A stretch of 64,000 nt of DNA from NCBI GenBank assembly GCA_039180525.1, contig JBCDDF010000007.1:1-64000 (forward strand), in the 5' to 3' direction. The DNA comes from Halovulum sp039180525. GTDB taxonomy: Bacteria > Pseudomonadota > Alphaproteobacteria > Rhodobacterales > Rhodobacteraceae. The notes beneath the pieces are model-generated. The model was not told the DNA's origin, did not search any database, and worked only from the letters and a program-made list of their open reading frames with translations. Both the position numbers and the translations under genes were made by a program. The first letter of the stretch is position 1. Each line of letters starts with the position of its first letter. Below, in pieces: positions 44,029 through 53,529 of the stretch.

Positions 44029-45441
44029 ATGGGTGATATTTTGGTAGTGGATGACGAACGCGACATCCGCGAATTGGTCGGCGATATTCTACGCGACGAA
44101 GGCCATACCGTTCGGCTGGCCTGGGACAGCGACAGCACCTTTGCCGAAATCAATAAGGAACCGCCGGATCTGATCATTCTGGATATCTGGCTGAAAGACT
44201 CAAAGCTCGACGGGATCGACATTTTGAAATCGGTGCGCCGCGACAACCCGGCGATCCCGGTGGTGATCATATCCGGCCACGGCAATATCGAGATCGCGGT
44301 CGCCGCGGTGAAGCAGGGTGCCTATGACTTCATCGAAAAGCCGTTCAATATCGACCAGTTGATGGTGGTGATCACGCGCGCCATAGAAACCTCGCGCCTG
44401 CGGCGGGAGAACGCGGCGCTGCGCACGCGCGACGGGGTCGCGACACAGATGCTGGGCAGTTCGGGCGCCTTTCGCAGCCTGAAATCGCAGCTTGAAAAGG
44501 TCGCACGCGGCAATGGGCGGGTGATGTTGAGCGGCCCGGCCGGCTGCGGCAAGGAGGTCGCGGCGCGCTACATCCACCAGAAATCCGATCGTGCCAAGGC
44601 GCCGTTCGTGGTGGCGTCGTCCGCCTCGATCGAGCCCGAGCGGATGGAGGAGGTCCTGTTCGGTCGCAACACTGCCGAGCGTGGGCACGAGCCGGGGCTT
44701 TTCGAACAGGCGCACGGTGGGATCCTGTTCTTTGACGAGGTCGCCGACATGCCGTTCGGCACCCAATCGAAGATCCTGCGCGTGCTGGTCGATCAGAGCT
44801 TTCAAAGGGCAGGGGGGTCGGATGTGGTACGGGTCGATGTCCGCGTGATCTCGGCCACCAACAAGGATCTGAAGGAACAGATCGGGCTTGGCAGTTTCCG
44901 GGAGGAACTGTTCCATCGTCTGAACGTCGTGCCGATCGGGGTGCCGGGGCTCGACGCACGGCGTGACGATATCCCCGAGCTTGCGCGCCATTTCGTGGCC
45001 GAACTCAATGCCAATCAGGGGCTGCCGCAACGGGCGCTGTCGGCAGAGGCGGAGGCGCATCTGCAGACCATGTCCTGGCCCGGCAATATCCGGCAGTTGA
45101 AGAACGTGCTGGAACGCTGCCTGATCCTGGGCCCGGACAACGGCCCGATCGAACCTGCCGAGTTCCCGTCCGAGGTGGCGGCGGCCAGCGGCGACAGCGC
45201 CGGGTCACTGATTTCGGCGATCTTCGCCGGGCTGCCACTGCGCGAGGCGCGCGAGCAGTTCGAGCGGGAATACCTGATCGCCCAAATCAACCGGTTCGGC
45301 GGAAACATCTCGCGCACCGCCAGTTTCGTGGGCATGGAGCGGTCGGCGCTGCACCGCAAGCTGAAGTCGTTGAACGTCATCACCACAGCCCGCGGCGGCG
45401 CCCGCGTGGCCGACACGGCGGACATGGACGACGCCGTATGA
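44029..45441 (+). CDS. ntrX: response regulator NtrX lacking GAFTGA
   Basis: A 470-residue regulator: receiver (Asp52 in IILDIWLKD), AAA+ domain with a changed Walker A (SGPAGCGKE) and Walker B GILFFDEVADMP, and a C-terminal HTH (GGNISRTASFVGMERSALHRKL). The GAFTGA loop is missing (LFGRNTAERGHEPGLFEQ), so it probably does not open sigma-54 promoters. Follows ntrY by 30 bases. The stop overlaps trkA by 4 bases. Confidence 0.93.
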   Translation: MGDILVVDDERDIRELVGDILRDEGHTVRLAWDSDSTFAEINKEPPDLIILDIWLKDSKLDGIDILKSVRRDNPAIPVVIISGHGNIEIAVAAVKQGAYDFIEKPFNIDQLMVVITRAIETSRLRRENAALRTRDGVATQMLGSSGAFRSLKSQLEKVARGNGRVMLSGPAGCGKEVAARYIHQKSDRAKAPFVVASSASIEPERMEEVLFGRNTAERGHEPGLFEQAHGGILFFDEVADMPFGTQSKILRVLVDQSFQRAGGSDVVRVDVRVISATNKDLKEQIGLGSFREELFHRLNVVPIGVPGLDARRDDIPELARHFVAELNANQGLPQRALSAEAEAHLQTMSWPGNIRQLKNVLERCLILGPDNGPIEPAEFPSEVAAASGDSAGSLISAIFAGLPLREAREQFEREYLIAQINRFGGNISRTASFVGMERSALHRKLKSLNVITTARGGARVADTADMDDAV

Positions 45442-46814
45442 AAGTCATCATATGCGGCGCCGGTCAGGTCGGCGGCCAACTGGCGCGGCACCTGTCCGGC
45501 GAAGGCAATGATGTGACGGTGGTCGACCAAAACGACCTGCTGATCCGTCGCATTACCGACCAGTTGGACGTGGCCGGGATCACCGGGTTCGCCTCGCATC
45601 CCGACATACTGGAACGCGCCGGGGCGCGCGACGCGGACATGGTGATCGCCGCCACCCAATCCGACGAGGTCAACATGGTCACCTGCCAGGTGTCGCATTC
45701 GGTGTTTTCGGTCCCGCGCAAGGTCGCGCGGCTGCGCGCGAAGTCCTATCTGGACGCAATTTACTCGGATCTCTATCGCCGCGATCATCTGCCCATCGAC
45801 GTGGTGATTTCTCCCGAACAGGAGGTGGCCGAGGCCGCGCTGCGCCGGCTGGCCGCGCCCGCGGCCTTTGATACGGAGAGCTTTCTGGACGGTGACGTGC
45901 AGTTGGTCGGCCTGACCATCGATGAGCACTGCGCGGTGATCAACACGCCGCTACGGCAACTGTCCGAGTTGTTTTCGACCCTGCGCGCCGTGGTCGTGGG
46001 CATCCGCCGGCAGGAACGGCTGTTCGCGCCCGAGCCCACCGACCAGATCTATGAGCGGGACGAGGTCTATGCCTTTGTCGCGTCCGAAGACACCACGCGG
46101 ATGATGGAGATCTTCGGCAAGCAGAACCGCAGTTCCGAACGCATCATCATTATCGGCGGCGGCAATGTCGGTCTTGCGGTGGCCAAGGCGCTGGAGAAAG
46201 GGCCGCGTAAGTACCGGGTCAAGCTGATCGAATACGACCGCGACGTGGCCGAGGCGACGGCGGATGCGTTGGACCGGACGGTGGTGCTGCATGGAGACGG
46301 GCTGGACATGGCGCTGTTGGAGGAGGCCAATCTGGAAAATGCCGATGCGGTGCTGGCGCTGACCGATGACGACAAGACCAACCTGCTCAGCTGCGTCCGA
46401 GCCAAGGCGGAGGGCTGTCCGCTGGTGATGGCGCTGGCCAACGACGCCTCGCTGGGATCGTTGATGCAGCCGCTGAACATCGATGCCTTCATCAATCCCC
46501 GCGCGACAACCGTGTCGTCGATCCTGCGGCATATCCGGCACGGGCGGATCCAGGCGGTTTATTCCATCGGCGATGCGGAGGCAGAGGTTATCGAGGCGCA
46601 AGTGCTGGACACATCGCCCATTGCCGGCAAGCAGATCCGCGAGGCCGATTGGCCCGAGGGTGCGCTGGTCGGCGCGGTCAAGAAACGCAATGGCCTGGTT
46701 TTGCCGCGCGGCAACACGGTGATCGAGGTCGGCGATACGCTGACCGTGTTCGCGCTGCGCGGCGATGTCGCCGCGGTGGAACAGCTGTTCCAGGTCAGTA
46801 TCGACTTTTTCTGA
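45438..46814 (+). CDS. trkA: Trk potassium uptake system NAD-binding protein TrkA
   Basis: A 458-residue cytosolic regulator of the K+ channel TrkH, with two RCK units. The NAD loops are IICGAGQVGGQLARHL (residues 3-18) and IIIIGGGNVGLAVAKAL (about 236-252), each followed by a TrkA-C domain. Linked to ntrX by an ATGA overlap and to trkH by TGATG. Confidence 0.94.
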   Translation: MKVIICGAGQVGGQLARHLSGEGNDVTVVDQNDLLIRRITDQLDVAGITGFASHPDILERAGARDADMVIAATQSDEVNMVTCQVSHSVFSVPRKVARLRAKSYLDAIYSDLYRRDHLPIDVVISPEQEVAEAALRRLAAPAAFDTESFLDGDVQLVGLTIDEHCAVINTPLRQLSELFSTLRAVVVGIRRQERLFAPEPTDQIYERDEVYAFVASEDTTRMMEIFGKQNRSSERIIIIGGGNVGLAVAKALEKGPRKYRVKLIEYDRDVAEATADALDRTVVLHGDGLDMALLEEANLENADAVLALTDDDKTNLLSCVRAKAEGCPLVMALANDASLGSLMQPLNIDAFINPRATTVSSILRHIRHGRIQAVYSIGDAEAEVIEAQVLDTSPIAGKQIREADWPEGALVGAVKKRNGLVLPRGNTVIEVGDTLTVFALRGDVAAVEQLFQVSIDFF

Positions 46815-48328
46815 TGCGCCGGACGCTGGGCGAATTCCCGCTTCTGATCCAACTGAGCCTGGCGGTTTGCGTGGCCATGCTCGCGCCAGCGTTTCACGGC
46901 GTTTGGCTGGGCGACTGGCACGTCGCGCGAAGCTTTGGCTTCTATGCGCTGTTGTCGTCGGTTCTTGCCGCGGCGATCGGTTTGGCGACCGTCCACAACC
47001 CACATAGCGGCAATGCGGTGGGCCAGTTGCGGACCCTGTTCGCGGCTTATCTGCTGCTGCCGGCGATCATGGCGCTTCCGGTGGCTCAGGTACTGCCGGC
47101 TTACGCGATGGAGCAGATCTATTTCGAGATGCTGTCGAGCCTGACCACCACAGGTGCGACCGTCTTCGACACACCGACCGACATCCCCGACCCGATCCAT
47201 CTGTGGCGCGCGATTTGCGCCTGGCTGGGCGGGTTCATGATCCTGGTGACAGCGGTCGCCATCCTGGAGCCGATGCAACTCGGCGGGTTCGAGATCGAGG
47301 CCGCCATCGCGCCCGGCGGGCGGCCTCAACGGCGCTCGATGGGCGGCGGGGCGGCGATGCGAGAGCGGCTGATCCGCAATGCCCGTATCATCGCGCCGCC
47401 CTATCTGCTGCTGACGGCCGCGCTGGTGCTGGGTTTGCTGGTGGCGGGCGACCGGCTTTTGGTGGCGCTGTGCCACGCCATGTCGGTTCTATCGACCAGC
47501 GGGATCACGCCGCTTGCCGCATTTGGCGATGCCGGGTCCGGCCATGTCGGCGAGGCGTTGATCTTCGTCTTTCTTTTCGCCGCGATCAGCCGGCATCCGA
47601 TTGGCGTCGTGCGCTTCGGAAGCCTGCGCCCGCGGCGCGGCATCAACCCGGAGTACAAGATCGTGCTGGTCTGCGTCCTCGGCCTGAGCGGACTGTTGTT
47701 CGCGCGGCACTTCTTGGGTGCGGTCGAGGTTCAGGATCAGGAAAACGTCATCGGCGCGCGCGCCGCCGCCTGGGGCAGCCTGTTCAACTCCCTGTCTTTC
47801 CTGTCCACCACTGGATTTTCCAGCCGCGATTGGGCCGCTGCCCGCGATTGGTCGGGCCTGGGCACGCCGGGGATCATCTTTCTGGCTTTGTGTTTTCTTG
47901 GCGGCGGCATCGCGACAACGACCGGGGGCATCAAGCTGTTGCGCGCCTATGCGCTTTATAAGCATGGCGTGCGGGAGATGCAGCGGCTGGTGCATCCGAA
48001 TTCGGTCGGCGGCGCGGGCATCACCGCGCGGCGCATCCGCAAGGAAGGGGCACAGATCGCCTGGGTTTTTCTGATGCTGTTCCTCGTTAGCCTCAGCGCC
48101 ACAATTGTCGCGCTGACGCTGTTCGGCCGTTCGTTCGAGGATGCGCTGGCGCTGGCAACCGCGGCGCTGACCAATACCGGCCCCGCGGCGGAGCTTTTGG
48201 ATGGGCAGGTGCGCTATTCGGCACTGGCCGCCGGAGAGCGGCTTGTGCTGGGGGCCGCAATGCTGGTGGGGCGGCTGGAAGTGCTGGTTCTGGTCTCCGT
48301 CATCCACCTGAATCCGCTGCGACGGTAA
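46814..48328 (+). CDS. trkH: Trk potassium uptake transporter TrkH
   Basis: A 504-residue membrane K+ transporter with about ten transmembrane helices and four pore loops. The selectivity-filter segments are LTTTGATVF, LSTSGITPL, LSTTGFSSRD and LTNTGPAAE. The start at 46814 overlaps the trkA stop; upstream Mets in the longer frame mirror trkA. It works with TrkA in K+ homeostasis. Confidence 0.93.
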   Translation: MRRTLGEFPLLIQLSLAVCVAMLAPAFHGVWLGDWHVARSFGFYALLSSVLAAAIGLATVHNPHSGNAVGQLRTLFAAYLLLPAIMALPVAQVLPAYAMEQIYFEMLSSLTTTGATVFDTPTDIPDPIHLWRAICAWLGGFMILVTAVAILEPMQLGGFEIEAAIAPGGRPQRRSMGGGAAMRERLIRNARIIAPPYLLLTAALVLGLLVAGDRLLVALCHAMSVLSTSGITPLAAFGDAGSGHVGEALIFVFLFAAISRHPIGVVRFGSLRPRRGINPEYKIVLVCVLGLSGLLFARHFLGAVEVQDQENVIGARAAAWGSLFNSLSFLSTTGFSSRDWAAARDWSGLGTPGIIFLALCFLGGGIATTTGGIKLLRAYALYKHGVREMQRLVHPNSVGGAGITARRIRKEGAQIAWVFLMLFLVSLSATIVALTLFGRSFEDALALATAALTNTGPAAELLDGQVRYSALAAGERLVLGAAMLVGRLEVLVLVSVIHLNPLRR

Positions 48329-48414
48329 CGTCGCTTTGTTGCACCGCGACAAAAAAGGGGGTGCAGCCCTGGAAATCTCCCCTATGTTGATCCTACATCA
48401 CTCATAATCATAAC

Positions 48415-48428
48415 GCCTGTGCACAGGC
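48415..48428. promoter_or_regulatory. 14-bp perfect palindrome in the hfq leader
   Basis: GCCTGTGCACAGGC is a perfect 14-base palindrome 25 bases before the hfq ATG and just downstream of an AT-rich, promoter-like stretch (TTGATCCTAC, CATAATCATAA). It could be a repressor site or a small mRNA hairpin. Confidence 0.4.
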
Positions 48429-48452
48429 CAATAACCGACAAGGCTCTCACTC

Positions 48453-48692
48453 ATGGCTGCCGACAAACAAAGCCTTCAAGATGCTTTTCTGAACAGCGTC
48501 CGCAAAGCGAAGATCCCGGTCACGATCTTTTTGGTCAACGGGGTCAAGCTGCAGGGCGTGATCACTTGGTTTGACAATTTCTGCGTTCTTCTGCGCCGCG
48601 ATGGCCAGTCTCAACTGGTCTATAAGCACGCGATTTCCACCATCATGCCGTCGCAACCGGTGTCGCTTTACGAGGGCGACGAGGGCAAGTGA
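48453..48692 (+). CDS. hfq: RNA chaperone Hfq
   Basis: A 79-residue Sm-fold RNA chaperone acting as a ring hexamer to pair sRNAs with mRNAs. Sm1 (PVTIFLVNGVKLQGVITWFDNF) and Sm2 (LVYKHAISTIMP) are complete; the C-terminal tail is short, as in alphaproteobacteria. GTGA overlap with hflX. A 124-base leader separates it from trkH, so it probably has its own promoter. Confidence 0.97.
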   Translation: MAADKQSLQDAFLNSVRKAKIPVTIFLVNGVKLQGVITWFDNFCVLLRRDGQSQLVYKHAISTIMPSQPVSLYEGDEGK

Positions 48693-49963
48693 GCCCGCCC
48701 GTTATGCGCGCGCAGGTCTATCACCCCGATCTGGGGTCCGGTGCGCGCGACCCCGGTCTTGCTTTGGCCGAGGCCGTCAGCCTGACCGAGGCGCTGCCGG
48801 GGCTCGATTTGGCGGGGGCGGAGGTCGTGCCGGTGCCCAAGCCGCGGCCCGGTACGCTGTTCGGCCCGGGCAAGGTCGCCGAAATCAAGGACCATTGTTC
48901 GGACCATGACATCGGACTGGTCATTATCGACGGCCCGTTGACGCCGGTACAGCAGCGCAATCTGGAACGGGCCTGGAAGGTCAAGATCCTGGACCGCACC
49001 GGGCTGATCCTGGAGATCTTCGGCGAACGCGCGCAGACGCGCGAGGGTGTTCTGCAGGTCGATCTTGCGCATCTGAGCTATCAGAGGACCCGGCTGGTGC
49101 GCAGTTGGACCCACCTGGAGCGCCAGCGCGGCGGATTGGGGTTTGTCGGTGGCCCGGGGGAAACCCAGATCGAGGCCGACCGGCGCGCCCTGAGCGAGCG
49201 TATTCAATCGATCCGGCGGCAACTGGCGAAAGTGGTCAAGACGCGCGCGCTGCATCGAAAAAGCCGCAAGAAGGCACCGTTCCCGGTGGTCGCGCTGGTC
49301 GGCTACACCAATGCCGGCAAGTCGACGCTGTTCAACCGCATGACCGGGGCGGATGCGCTGTCGGCGGATATGCTGTTTGCCACGCTCGATCCCACGATGC
49401 GCAAGATCGCGTTGCCGGGGCAGGGGGGCGCGATCCTGTCGGACACGGTGGGGTTCGTTTCTGATCTGCCGACGCAACTGGTGGCGGCGTTCCGCGCCAC
49501 TCTGGAAGAGGTTCTGGATGCCGATCTGATCCTGCATGTCCGCGATGTCGCGCATCCGGAAACGGACGCGCAGGCGGCCGAGGTGTACCGCATTCTGCAA
49601 GAGCTTGGGCTGGGCGCCGACCGAAAGGCGGGCATCATCGAGGTTTTGAACAAGGTCGACCTGCTGCCGCCGGACGAGGCCGCAGCCCTGCGGAACCGGG
49701 CCGCGCGAGAGGGCCAGATGGTGATCTCGGCCGTTCGCGGCGATGGGGTTGCGGCGCTGACGGATCGCATCGCCACGGATCTGCGCCCGGCGGTCGAGGA
49801 TGCCACGCTGTGCCTCGATTTCGCGCAAGGTCGGGCGCGGGCCTGGCTGTTCGATCAGCAGGTGGTTCAAGATGAGCGGCAAACCGAAAAAGGCTATGAA
49901 ATTTCAGTGCGTTGGACGGCGGAGCAGAGAGAGCGATTCAATTCAGCCGCGTCGGTTGAATAG
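48689..49963 (+). CDS. hflX: ribosome-associated GTPase HflX
   Basis: A 424-residue GTPase that splits or rescues stalled ribosomes. The HflX domain contains GPGKVAEIKDH and the linker GGLGFVGGPGETQIEADRR; the G domain has G1 GYTNAGKST (from residue 205), G3 DTVGFV and G4 NKVD. GTG start in the hfq overlap. The 3' end overlaps miaA tail to tail by 21 bases. Confidence 0.94.
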   Translation: MSPPVMRAQVYHPDLGSGARDPGLALAEAVSLTEALPGLDLAGAEVVPVPKPRPGTLFGPGKVAEIKDHCSDHDIGLVIIDGPLTPVQQRNLERAWKVKILDRTGLILEIFGERAQTREGVLQVDLAHLSYQRTRLVRSWTHLERQRGGLGFVGGPGETQIEADRRALSERIQSIRRQLAKVVKTRALHRKSRKKAPFPVVALVGYTNAGKSTLFNRMTGADALSADMLFATLDPTMRKIALPGQGGAILSDTVGFVSDLPTQLVAAFRATLEEVLDADLILHVRDVAHPETDAQAAEVYRILQELGLGADRKAGIIEVLNKVDLLPPDEAAALRNRAAREGQMVISAVRGDGVAALTDRIATDLRPAVEDATLCLDFAQGRARAWLFDQQVVQDERQTEKGYEISVRWTAEQRERFNSAASVE

Positions 49964-50875
49964 CGCCATCTGACGCGCCACGATCTGTTCGACCAGCGCC
50001 GGTTGCGCTTCCGTCGCGTCGAGTTGGGCCCAATCCGCCATCCGTGACCGGAACCATGTACGTTGGCGTTTTGCATATTGCCGTGTCGCGATTATGCCTT
50101 TTTCGACAGCGGCTTCCAGGCTGATCTTCCCGTTCAGAAACGCCAGAAGTTCCGCCGCGCCCAGGGCCTTCGATGCAGGCGCGGTTGCGTCCCAATACGG
50201 TTTTTGCGCCCGCACTTCCTCCAGCGCGCCGTCGCCCAGCATCGCCCGAAACCGCCGGGCGATGCGTTCGGCAAGCCAGTCGCGCGGCGCGTCCAGAACC
50301 ACACCCAGCCAGCGATCGCCAGGCAAAACCGGCGTTGTCGGCCGGGCTTGCCACACCGAGAGCGGCGTGCCAGTGGCGCGGTGAACCTCATAGGCTCGCT
50401 GTAGGCGCCGGGGATTTCGTCGATCGATGTGATTCAATATTTCCGCATCGTTTTCAGACAGATATGCCTCGAAAGCCGCCGCGCCGTCATCCCCAAGAAG
50501 CGTATCCGCTTCGGCGCGGATTGCGGCCGGAACCGCGGGGATCTCGGCCAGACCTTCGCTGGCCGCCGTCAGGTACAGGCCCGTGCCGCCGACCAGTATC
50601 AGCGGCATGCCGTTGCCAAGCGGTTGCGCCAGATCGCGCAGCCAGTCACCGACGGAGTAAGCCATATCCTGGGGGACGTGACCGTAAAGCGCATGCGGCG
50701 CTGCCGCCATGTCGGCATCGCTGGGTCGCGCGGTCAGGATCCGCCAGCCGGCATACACCTGCAGCGCATCGGCATTGACCACCGTAGCACCAAGCCGCGC
50801 GGCCAGCGTCAGTGCCAGCGCGGACTTGCCCGAAGCCGTGGGACCGGCGATCAAAATATGTGGGGGCGTCGCCAT
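49943..50875 (-). CDS. miaA: tRNA dimethylallyltransferase MiaA
   Basis: A 310-residue enzyme that adds the dimethylallyl group to A37 of tRNAs reading UNN codons. The P-loop is GPTASGKSAL (residues 10-19); ADALQVYAGWRI, GGTGLYL and RQYAKRQRTWFR are family motifs. Convergent with hflX, an arrangement in which its mRNA end and that of hflX overlap. Confidence 0.94.
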   Translation of the reverse strand: MATPPHILIAGPTASGKSALALTLAARLGATVVNADALQVYAGWRILTARPSDADMAAAPHALYGHVPQDMAYSVGDWLRDLAQPLGNGMPLILVGGTGLYLTAASEGLAEIPAVPAAIRAEADTLLGDDGAAAFEAYLSENDAEILNHIDRRNPRRLQRAYEVHRATGTPLSVWQARPTTPVLPGDRWLGVVLDAPRDWLAERIARRFRAMLGDGALEEVRAQKPYWDATAPASKALGAAELLAFLNGKISLEAAVEKGIIATRQYAKRQRTWFRSRMADWAQLDATEAQPALVEQIVARQMALFNRRG

Positions 50876-51086
50876 GCACGCTATCTGCGTCGCCGGCGCG
50901 TTTCGGTCCAGATCATACCTATATAGTTATCATAATTATGATTAGAGGACTTTGGGTTGATCCTCCATGCCGTGGCAGTTGACCCATGCCGTATTATCCC
51001 CTGCAATGTGCATACGGCGCCGTCACGCGAACAGGCGCCCAAAACCAAAGGACGCGCAAGCGCCGGGAACCGCCAGGGAGAAACCG

Positions 51087-52820
51087 ATGACCCACCAGAC
51101 CATCAACCGGAAGCCGGTGCATCCCGCGGTCGCGGGATACGCCCGGGCGGTGCGGTCCGGGCGGATGGACCGGCGTGAGTTTCTGGCCGCCGCATCGGCG
51201 CTGGGCGTCACGACCCCAGCGGCCTATGGCATGCTGGGGCTGGCCGCCCCTGCCCGCGCCGATGACGATCCCGCCCGATCGGGTGGCACGCTGCGGGTCG
51301 CGATGAGCGTGCGCCGGGTCGACGACCCGCGGCTCTTCGACTGGTCGGAGATGGGCAACATCGCACGGTGCTTTTGCGAAACGCTGGTGCGCTACACCAC
51401 CGATTTCACCTTCGAGCCCCGGCTGGTCGAAAGCTGGGACGTCAACGAGAACGCCACCGAGTACACGCTGAACCTGCGCCGGGGCGTCACTTGGACGAAC
51501 GGCGATACGTTCACGTCCGAGGATGTGATCTTCAATTTCACCCGCTGGGCAGAGCAGCATGTCGGCGGCAATTCAATGGCCTCGCGCATCGGCTCGTTGA
51601 TCGAGAAGAAGGGCGAAGAAACGGTCCAGGTTCAGACCACCGACAGCAATGGCAACACCAATACCGAGGACCAGCTTCGCCCGGTCTTCGGTCTGCGCGA
51701 CGGCGCGGTGGAGGCGGTCGATGACCACAGGATCATCCTGCGCTGCGACAAGCCCGACATCACCATCATTCCCGGTATCTGCGACTACCCCGCCCTGATC
51801 GTGCATCGCAGCTTCGACCCCGACACCGCTGTTTTATCGCAAAACCCGATCGGCACCGGTCCCTGGGAGTTGGAAGCATTGGAGGTCGGCATCCGCGCCC
51901 GCCTGACCCGACGCACCAACGGCACGTGGTGGGGCGATACGGCCTTACGGCCGGTCTATCTGGATGCGGTCGAATTCATCGACTATGGCACCGATCCCTC
52001 TGCCGAAATCGCGGCGTGGGAAGCCGGCGAGATTGATGCCAATTACGAGACCACGGCCGACTACGTGGATATTCTCGACAGTCTGGATCTGCGGAAAAGC
52101 GAGGTCGTGACCGGGGCGACCATCTGCATCCGCATGAACGCCAACAGTCCGCCCTTCGACAACAAGGATGTGCGCAACGCGATGCAATTGGCGGTCGACA
52201 ATCAGACCGTGCTGGATCTGGGCATAAACGGGCTGGGCGAGGTCGCTGAAAACCACCATGTCGGCCCGATGCATCCGGAATACGCCGAACTGCCGATGAT
52301 CGGCCGCGATGTCGACCGGGCCATGGCCTTGCTGGACGCGGCTGGCCATGCCGATACGGAGTTCGATCTGATCTCCATCGATGATGACTGGCGCCGCAAC
52401 ACCACCGATGCGGTGGCCGCGCAGTTGCGCGATTCCGGGATAAATGTCAGACGCACGATCATGCCGGGCACCACGTTCTGGGACAACTGGGCCGGGTATC
52501 CGTTCAGCTCCACCAATTGGAACCAGCGGCCGCTGGGTGTGCAAGTGCTGGATCTTGCCTATCGCTCCGGTGTGGCCTGGAACGAAAGCGCGCATGCCAA
52601 CCCCGACTTCGACGCCAAGTTGGACCAGGCCAAGGGCATCGCCGATGCCGACGCGCGCCGCGAGATCATGGCGGATCTGCAAAGCATGCTGCAAGACAGC
52701 GGCGCGATCATCCAACCCTATTGGCGGTCGCTGTTTTCGCACGCCGCTGCCGGTGTGAACGGCTGGCAAATGCATCCCACCTTCGAATTCCATCTGGAAC
52801 GGGTGTGGCTCTCTGCCTGA
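51087..52820 (+). CDS. orphan Tat-exported peptide/opine-type ABC substrate-binding protein
   Basis: A 577-residue DppA/OppA-class (SBP family 5) solute-binding protein. The N-terminus has a twin-arginine signal (DRREFLAAASALG) and a cleavage site near APARADDD. Typical segments: GGTLRVAMSVRRVDDP, RLVESWDVNENATEYTLNLRRGVTWTNGD and NPIGTGPWELE. Tat export is the usual route of this class when a cofactor or early folding is involved. No permease or ATPase genes are adjacent, so it is an orphan here. Start at 51087, with AGGGAG 7 bases upstream. Confidence 0.85.
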   Translation: MTHQTINRKPVHPAVAGYARAVRSGRMDRREFLAAASALGVTTPAAYGMLGLAAPARADDDPARSGGTLRVAMSVRRVDDPRLFDWSEMGNIARCFCETLVRYTTDFTFEPRLVESWDVNENATEYTLNLRRGVTWTNGDTFTSEDVIFNFTRWAEQHVGGNSMASRIGSLIEKKGEETVQVQTTDSNGNTNTEDQLRPVFGLRDGAVEAVDDHRIILRCDKPDITIIPGICDYPALIVHRSFDPDTAVLSQNPIGTGPWELEALEVGIRARLTRRTNGTWWGDTALRPVYLDAVEFIDYGTDPSAEIAAWEAGEIDANYETTADYVDILDSLDLRKSEVVTGATICIRMNANSPPFDNKDVRNAMQLAVDNQTVLDLGINGLGEVAENHHVGPMHPEYAELPMIGRDVDRAMALLDAAGHADTEFDLISIDDDWRRNTTDAVAAQLRDSGINVRRTIMPGTTFWDNWAGYPFSSTNWNQRPLGVQVLDLAYRSGVAWNESAHANPDFDAKLDQAKGIADADARREIMADLQSMLQDSGAIIQPYWRSLFSHAAAGVNGWQMHPTFEFHLERVWLSA

Positions 52821-52915
52821 GCCGGAGGGATGTGGCCGCGCCCTGCCCCGGCGATCGCGATGCCGGCGCTCAATCCCTGGTCGGACGGCCTGCGGGAGCA
52901 AGTGATGAGGGACCG

Positions 52916-53464
52916 ATGCGGACGATTGGTTTGATATGTGCAATGTGCGTGATGCCCGCCGCGGCCCTGGCCTTTGCTTTGGACGGCAAAATCACCGGCG
53001 GCGCCGCGGGGGCCTATCAGAAACTCGACCCGACCATCGGGTTCGCGGTCGGCAACGACACGTTTCAGGACACCAACCTCTATGTCTTTGACGAAGATCA
53101 GAACATCCTGCTGGAGCGCGATATCGCGGTCGATCTTGCCCCGGGCGCGCGGGTGATCCCGGCCGGTACGATCGTGGCCAGCCATTATGTGTTCTTCGAT
53201 CCCGGCTTTGCGGCGCAACAAGTGGGCTATGTGGAATTCGACAGTGCCATCCTGAGCGTGGCGACCCGGCAGGACACGCTGGCGGCGACCGACTTCCTGG
53301 CCAATACCGACGTGAAATATCTCAATCCGGCACTGCGTGGGCTGGAATGGCAGGATGTGGTCTGGATCGACCCCGAAAACCCGTTTCGGGTGCGGGTGAA
53401 CTGGACCGCATCCACACCCGGTGACTATATACGCGTCTTCACCGCCCGCTCGCCCGGCATGTGA
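52916..53464 (+). CDS. secreted protein of unknown function
   Basis: A 182-residue protein I do not recognise. A signal peptide (about 1-20, MRTIGLICAMCVMPAAALAFA) precedes a mature region rich in Asp and beta-strand-like sequence (AVGNDTFQDTNLYVFDEDQNI, SHYVFFDPGF). No cysteines remain after the signal and no membrane helix is evident, so it is probably periplasmic or secreted. The stop overlaps a GTG in the sulfotransferase frame. Confidence 0.6.
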   Translation: MRTIGLICAMCVMPAAALAFALDGKITGGAAGAYQKLDPTIGFAVGNDTFQDTNLYVFDEDQNILLERDIAVDLAPGARVIPAGTIVASHYVFFDPGFAAQQVGYVEFDSAILSVATRQDTLAATDFLANTDVKYLNPALRGLEWQDVVWIDPENPFRVRVNWTASTPGDYIRVFTARSPGM

Positions 53465-53529
53465 CGGCCGGTCATGGAATGGCCGTCTTCGCCCGGTTAT
53501 GGTCCGCGCGACTCGAAGGATGGCGCCCT

